A stretch of DNA of 17,003 bases from an uncultured Collinsella sp. (GTDB lineage: Bacteria; Actinomycetota; Coriobacteriia; Coriobacteriales; Coriobacteriaceae), in assembly GCA_900552345.1 (NCBI GenBank), contig URZN01000003.1, positions 1 to 17,003 on the forward strand. The letters are read 5' to 3'. The translations under genes and the position numbers were made by a program. This document shows, in pieces, positions 13,618-17,003 of this stretch. The stretch's first letter is position 1; the number at the start of each line of letters is the position of its first letter. Below the pieces are notes generated by a model. The model worked only from the letters and a program-made list of their open reading frames with translations. It ran no database searches and had not been told where the DNA came from.

Positions 13618-14316
13618 TTACTCCTCGTCTTCGGCGTCGTCAGATTTTTTAACGCTAGCACGCTTCTTCTTTTTGGAGAGATCCAGGCCAAAACGTTTAA
13701 CAAGCATTTCGCAAATCTCACTCGAACGGGCCTTGAGATAGCTGCCCTTGCCGTTCTCGGCGTCGAACTTAAGGCGCAGCGCGAGCTTCTCGGCGACCTC
13801 GGCGTCAATCTCGCCCTGGCCAAACTCGTACAGGCAACCGAGCATGTCGCGATACTCAAGGTCGCCGTGGTAGCACTGGATAGCCTCGTCCAGGATGGGC
13901 CAAGCCTCGCGCGAACGCTCGACGCTCGTGGCGCCCCACACGCACAGCAGGCGGAAGGCGGCATAGCGCAGCGTGGAGGAAATCTCGTCGAACAGCGCAG
14001 TCTCGGCGCCCTCAAAGGCATCGCCCAGCTGCTCGGGGCAGGTGGTGGCGAGCGCCGCAAGGGCATCGAGGGCCTCCCAGCGGGTCTGAGCCTCGGGGCG
14101 GTCAAGCGCCTCGATCAGCGCGGGTACGCAGGGCACGACGCGCTGCGGGTCGCGCTCAGCCAGCAGGTGCAGCACGCGGGCGGCAAACTGACGGATGCGG
14201 CGCGTGGGGCAGCCGAGCTCCTTGACCAGACGGTCGACGGCGTTCTCGTTCTCCTCTGCCAGCTGAAGCTGTGCCAGCTCCTCGTCGGTGAGCTGTTCTT
14301 CCTTGTTTTCTGCCAT
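13618..14316 (-). CDS. HEAT-repeat-like cytoplasmic protein
   Basis: A 232-residue, mostly helical, soluble protein. Residues about 30-160 show repeated helix pairs such as RQFAARVLHLLAERDPQRVVPCVPALIEALDRP and TRWEALDALAAL, each with the Arg/Ala/Leu pattern and turn of HEAT or ARM repeats. The C terminus is a Lys-rich then acidic tail (SKKKKRASVKKSDDAEDEE). Such proteins usually serve as scaffolds for other proteins; the partner is not known. GAGG precedes the ATG. It sits 15 bases after the small membrane protein and 6 before isocitrate dehydrogenase. Confidence 0.65.
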   Translation of the reverse strand: MAENKEEQLTDEELAQLQLAEENENAVDRLVKELGCPTRRIRQFAARVLHLLAERDPQRVVPCVPALIEALDRPEAQTRWEALDALAALATTCPEQLGDAFEGAETALFDEISSTLRYAAFRLLCVWGATSVERSREAWPILDEAIQCYHGDLEYRDMLGCLYEFGQGEIDAEVAEKLALRLKFDAENGKGSYLKARSSEICEMLVKRFGLDLSKKKKRASVKKSDDAEDEE

Positions 14317-14331
14317 AGTTACCTCTTCTTA

Positions 14332-14760
14332 CTATTTCTTAGCGTGCTTGCCAGCACCCTTGCTGTCATCGGTGACCGAGATGAGTTGTCGGTCGGCTGC
14401 ACCATTGTGACGCGCACGGCGACGCTCCTCGGCGTCGCCCGCGTCGGCGGCGGCGCGGTGAGCCTTGTTGACGTTAAAGACCTCGTCGTGCTTGCGCCAC
14501 GGACCGACGGACTCGCCAAAGCTCATCTTAAGGCCGGCGATAAAGCCGCCGAGCCAGCCGATCGGCGCAAACTGCACCAGCGGGAACAGCGAAAACACCC
14601 AGGTCAGTAGAACGACTGCCGCCGCGCCTGCAAAATTGGCGATCCAGTAGTCGCGCTTGGTGATCACGCGCTTTTCGCAGGCCCACTGGCCGCACAAAAA
14701 GCCAATATAGATCGCAAAGATAAAGAGCACCAACGCGAGCACTACGAACGTCCAGCTCAT
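14332..14760 (-). CDS. Small two-helix membrane protein of unknown function
   Basis: A 142-residue protein with two or three hydrophobic segments (about 3-23, 39-60, and possibly the short 63-77), then a hydrophilic tail rich in Ala, Arg, Asp and Lys. I do not recognise the family. The ATG at 14760 follows GGGGAG and lies 5 bases after the stop of the dehydrogenase upstream; an in-frame ATG 12 codons earlier would overlap that gene and has no such site. Very tight spacing on both sides argues for one operon. Confidence 0.7.
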   Translation of the reverse strand: MSWTFVVLALVLFIFAIYIGFLCGQWACEKRVITKRDYWIANFAGAAAVVLLTWVFSLFPLVQFAPIGWLGGFIAGLKMSFGESVGPWRKHDEVFNVNKAHRAAADAGDAEERRRARHNGAADRQLISVTDDSKGAGKHAKK

Positions 14761-14765
14761 GGGTA

Positions 14766-15845
14766 CTACTCCCCGTGATGGTGGCCGCAGCAGCACTCGT
14801 GGCCGTCATCATGGCCGTGGCCGCCGCAGCACTCGTGATCCTCGCCGTGGTGGTGGCCGCAACCGCACTCGTGGTCGTCGCCGTGCTCGCCGCAACCGCA
14901 GCCGTCCTCGTGAGCACCGTGCTCTTCGGGACGATACTGCGACCAGTCCAGACCGGCGGCGATAGCGTCGGCCTCCTCCTTGTAGAGGACCGTGATGGCC
15001 TGGGTGCCCAGCTTGGCGCCACCGATGGCGTCGAGCATGTCGTAGAGCGTAAAGGCGACGTCGGCGCCGGGCAGTGCGAGCTCGCGGTCATCGGCGTAGG
15101 CGAGCGCCAAGCGCAGGTCCTTAATGAAGTGCTCGACCATAAAGCCGGGCTTGTAGTCGCCGTCGAGCGCCTTGGGAGCCAGGCTCTCCATAGCGCCGGA
15201 CTTGCCGGTGCCGCCCAGGATCATCTGGCGGGTCTTCTCCAGATCAAGGCCGCTCAGCTCAGCAAATGCCATGGCGTCTGCCATGCCGACCATGCAAGCG
15301 CCCAGCGACACCTGGTTGGCGAGCTTGGCAGCCTGGCCCTTGCCGGCGCCGTCGAAGCAGCAGATGTTGGCCGCAAAGGTGGCAAGGATGTCGCGGACCG
15401 GCGCGATGTCGTTCTCGGTAGCGCCCACGATAGCCGTGAGCGTACCGGCGATAGCACCCGACTCGCCGCCGGTGACGGGGCAGTCAAACGCCATACGGCC
15501 CGTGACCTGGGCGGCCTCGGCAATATCGCGCGCGAGCTCGGGCGAGCTCGTGGTGAGGTCGATCAGAACCGCGCCGGGCTTGGTGCATGCAAGCAGGCCG
15601 TCCCCCGCCAGGTAGAGCTCCTCGACCTCGGAGGGATAGCCCACCATGGTAAAGACGACATCGGCGTTAGCCACGGCATCGGCCGGCGTATCGGCCCAGG
15701 CGGCACCGCGCTCGATAAGCGCGGCGGCCTTGGACTTGGTGCGGTTGTTGACCGTGACGGGATAGCCGGCATCCAGGATGTGGCCGGCGATGGGGGCACC
15801 CATGATTCCGGTGCCGATAAATGCGACAGAGAGCTTGTTTGCCAT
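14766..15845 (-). CDS. Beta-hydroxyacid dehydrogenase (GarR/3-HIBDH family) with His/Cys-rich C-terminal repeats
   Basis: A 359-residue NAD(P)-dependent oxidoreductase. Residues 1-305 or so form a complete 3-hydroxyisobutyrate dehydrogenase-family enzyme: FIGTGIMG (9-16) dinucleotide loop, NNRT (33-36, favouring NADPH), DCPVTGG (121-127) substrate loop, and GKGQAAKLANQ with catalytic Lys174 and Asn177. Members reduce tartronate or succinate semialdehyde or related acids; the substrate is not clear here. Residues 307-359 are an added tail with 14 His and 9 Cys in 53 positions, arranged as about four 12-residue units, e.g. HECGCGHHHGED. This is likely a metal-binding segment. AAGGAAAGG precedes the ATG. 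It follows the DegV gene by 98 bases. Confidence 0.85.
   Translation of the reverse strand: MANKLSVAFIGTGIMGAPIAGHILDAGYPVTVNNRTKSKAAALIERGAAWADTPADAVANADVVFTMVGYPSEVEELYLAGDGLLACTKPGAVLIDLTTSSPELARDIAEAAQVTGRMAFDCPVTGGESGAIAGTLTAIVGATENDIAPVRDILATFAANICCFDGAGKGQAAKLANQVSLGACMVGMADAMAFAELSGLDLEKTRQMILGGTGKSGAMESLAPKALDGDYKPGFMVEHFIKDLRLALAYADDRELALPGADVAFTLYDMLDAIGGAKLGTQAITVLYKEEADAIAAGLDWSQYRPEEHGAHEDGCGCGEHGDDHECGCGHHHGEDHECCGGHGHDDGHECCCGHHHGE
14769..14912 (-). repeat. Tandem 36-base units coding a His/Cys-rich tail
   Basis: Three tandem units of 11-12 codons (HECGCGHHHGED, HECCGGHGHDDG, HECCCGHHHGE), preceded by a more diverged one (HEDGCGCGEHGDD), at the 3' end of the dehydrogenase gene. 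The nucleotide units are also alike, so slippage or unequal exchange probably built them. Confidence 0.8.
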
Positions 15846-15943
15846 GAAACCTTTCCTTTTGGGTTGGGTGTTGTTACCAGGTTGAATACTCGGTGCCAGC
15901 GTTTGGGCAGTGAGTTGGGGTCGATTACGGCCGCAGCACTTGC

Positions 15944-16897
15944 CTACTGGCCGCGCACGCGGCGGGCGATGCGGTCGGAAAGCGACGCCTTGTCGGCGCG
16001 GTTCTTACCCCAAAATGCGCAGGCCACCATGCCGGGGCCCACGTGCGAGCCGATGGTGGGGCCCACGGAGCTGCGAATGATCGTGACGTCGGCGCAGCCC
16101 TCCTCCTTGCGGATGGCGGCCTCGAGCCAGTCGCCGTCCTTCTCGGCATCGGCCGTCATGATGGCGATGGGCATGGTGCGATCGGGCACGTAGTTCTCGC
16201 GGAACGACTTGAGGATGGACTTGAGCGCCTTCTTGCGGCCGCGGTTGACGCCGATCAGCGACAGCGAGCCGGCAAGGTCGTAGGAGAGCTCGGGCTTGAC
16301 ATCGAGCTTTGCCGTGAGCTGTGCCGCCGCGGGCGGAATGCGGCCACCGGCAGCCAGTGCGTCGAAGCTCTCGAGCGTAAAGTAACCGTGGACGTAGGTC
16401 TTTGCCTCGTTTGCCCAATCGACCAGCTGCTTGGCGGTCAGTCCCGCCGAACGCTGGCGCACGGCCTCGAGCGCCAAGAGCGCGCCGGTCGCACAGGGCA
16501 GAGCGTTGTCGACCACGTACAGCTCAAAATCGGGATACTCGGCGCGCACGGCGTCCGCCGCCTGGCACGCGGAGTTGTAGCTCGACGACAGCGCCGAGGT
16601 AAAGCACAGGTAGACCGTGGGCGTGCCCTCCTTGGCACACTCGGTAAAGAACTCGATATAGCGACCGAGCGACACGGCGGAGGTAGACACGCGAGCGCCG
16701 GCGCGCATGCGGTCGTAGAACTCCTTAGGGCTCATGCTCGACCAGATATCATCCGTGCGCTCCTCGCCATCGATAATGAAGGGGAAACCCAGGATATCGA
16801 CATCGAGGTTCGCGGCGACCTCGGGGCTAAAGTCGCAGCAGGTATCGACAACGATGCGGCAACGGTCCGAATGACCGGCGGATGCGGCCTTGTCCAT
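15944..16897 (-). CDS. DegV family fatty-acid-binding protein (FakB-like)
   Basis: A 317-residue cytoplasmic DegV-fold protein. In Firmicutes these bind a fatty acid and present it to the kinase FakA. Seen: RIVVDTCCDFSPE at the first strand, TSAVSLGRY (72-80) with the family's T-S ligand loop, FTSALSSSYNSA (99-110), GGRIPP (184-189), and GPTIGSHVGPGMVACAF near the end, all in DegV order. Length is slightly above the usual 280-290. A TTG one codon earlier is possible, but the ATG at 16897 lies 8 bases from AAGGAG and is preferred. A terminator from the gene upstream ends only 17 bases before the start, so its own promoter is not obvious. Confidence 0.88.
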   Translation of the reverse strand: MDKAASAGHSDRCRIVVDTCCDFSPEVAANLDVDILGFPFIIDGEERTDDIWSSMSPKEFYDRMRAGARVSTSAVSLGRYIEFFTECAKEGTPTVYLCFTSALSSSYNSACQAADAVRAEYPDFELYVVDNALPCATGALLALEAVRQRSAGLTAKQLVDWANEAKTYVHGYFTLESFDALAAGGRIPPAAAQLTAKLDVKPELSYDLAGSLSLIGVNRGRKKALKSILKSFRENYVPDRTMPIAIMTADAEKDGDWLEAAIRKEEGCADVTIIRSSVGPTIGSHVGPGMVACAFWGKNRADKASLSDRIARRVRGQ

Positions 16898-16914
16898 CAA
16901 AGCGACTCCTTACG

Positions 16915-16948
16915 TAAAAAAGGCGGCCATCCGCATGGGATGACCGCC
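16915..16948 (-). terminator. Terminator of the gene at the right edge
   Basis: Stem GGCGGCCATCC and GGATGACCGCC-like arms with one mismatch (16922-16948); the minus strand continues into TTTTTT. It lies about 30 bases after the stop of the partial gene at the edge and just before the DegV ribosome site, so it might also act as an attenuator in the DegV leader. Confidence 0.85.
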
Positions 16949-16951
16949 GGC

Positions 16952-16973
16952 CGTTAACTCATGCAAGTTAACG
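16952..16973. repeat. Inverted repeat CGTTAAC / GTTAACG
   Basis: Perfect 7-base arms (16952-16958, 16967-16973) around an 8-base spacer, between the edge gene's stop and its terminator. Each arm holds the self-complementary GTTAAC. It could be a regulatory site for the DegV operon; no binder is known. Confidence 0.4.
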
Positions 16974-16977
16974 TATT

Positions 16978-17003
16978 TTACTCGTCAAGTGTTTCGATAC
17001 GGG
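16978..17003 (-). CDS. 3' end of an unidentified gene at the right edge
   Basis: One minus-strand frame reads R-I-E-T-L-D-E-stop with TAA at 16980-16978, followed about 30 bases later by a strong terminator, which suggests a real gene end. Other frames also close nearby, so the choice is tentative. Seven residues give no clue to identity. Confidence 0.4.

Noticed and set aside
13348..14610. 420-codon plus-strand frame
   Set aside because: Spans three minus-strand genes with good start sites; repetitive Leu/Gly/Ala shadow composition.
14759..14965. Arg/Gly-rich plus-strand peptide
   Set aside because: Direct antisense product of the repetitive His/Cys tail.
15846..15943. Terminator or GntR operator between DegV and the dehydrogenase
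   Set aside because: There is one half-site (CTGGTAAC on the minus strand) but no inverted partner, and no hairpin with a U-run.
14775..16193. 472-codon plus-strand frame, including an Ala/Val-rich hydrophobic start
   Set aside because: It is the reverse complement of the His/Cys tail and of two well-supported minus-strand genes, without a plausible ribosome site.
1..17003. CRISPR array, tRNA, rRNA, transposase or phage genes
   Set aside because: Nothing resembling direct-repeat/spacer spacing, cloverleaf ends, or transposase and integrase motifs was seen on reading the window.

Overview
The window looks like part of a gut actinobacterial chromosome of the class Coriobacteriia, most like Collinsella. 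This rests on the GC-rich coding style, the protein sequences as I recognise them, and the mix of a mannose-family PTS, AgaS, NagA and LacC-type genes with strong AGGAGG-like ribosome sites. No rRNA, tRNA, CRISPR array, insertion sequence or integrase was seen. Genus placement is inference.

Left part (1 to about 9.76 kb) is an amino-sugar catabolic island, almost all on the minus strand. In transcription order it holds: a mannose-family PTS operon (EIIA, a YajC-like membrane protein, EIIB, EIIC, EIID) ended by a terminator; a HutC/DasR-type GntR regulator; agaS (SIS-domain sugar-phosphate deaminase/isomerase) ended by a terminator; nagA (N-acetylhexosamine-6-phosphate deacetylase); then, past a plus-strand flavodoxin-family gene, a LacX-like aldose 1-epimerase and a LacC-type tagatose-6-phosphate kinase. 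Together these give uptake and phosphorylation of N-acetylgalactosamine (GalNAc), deacetylation, deamination/isomerisation to tagatose-6-P, and phosphorylation to tagatose-1,6-bisphosphate. Only the aldolase is missing. Two copies of an identical 13-base operator core (CTGGTAGTAACCA), one over the -35 region of agaS and one just downstream of the PTS promoter, suggest that the local GntR protein controls both units. A broken 3' end of a second nagA lies behind lacC, and another gene appears to start at the very left edge.

Middle (9.6 to 10.3 kb) is a roughly 700-base non-coding region, visibly richer in AT than its flanks and unusually rich in palindromes. It carries the PTS promoter and leader, GntR-type half-sites, a LacI-type palindrome and a repeated CGACCGTTYACCGGT motif. 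It is followed by a plus-strand two-gene unit: a DUF2975-like membrane protein and a small XRE-type repressor, with a 16-base perfect palindrome over the -10 box.

Right part (11.2 to 17 kb) is again minus strand: a membrane-anchored SurA-N-like protein; an apparent operon of a DegV lipid-binding protein, a beta-hydroxyacid dehydrogenase with a striking His/Cys-rich repeat tail, a small two-helix membrane protein, a HEAT-like protein and an NAD-type isocitrate dehydrogenase; and the last codons of one more gene at the right edge. The most unusual items are the metal-binding-like tail, the enlarged EIID loop, the palindrome array and the nagA relic.
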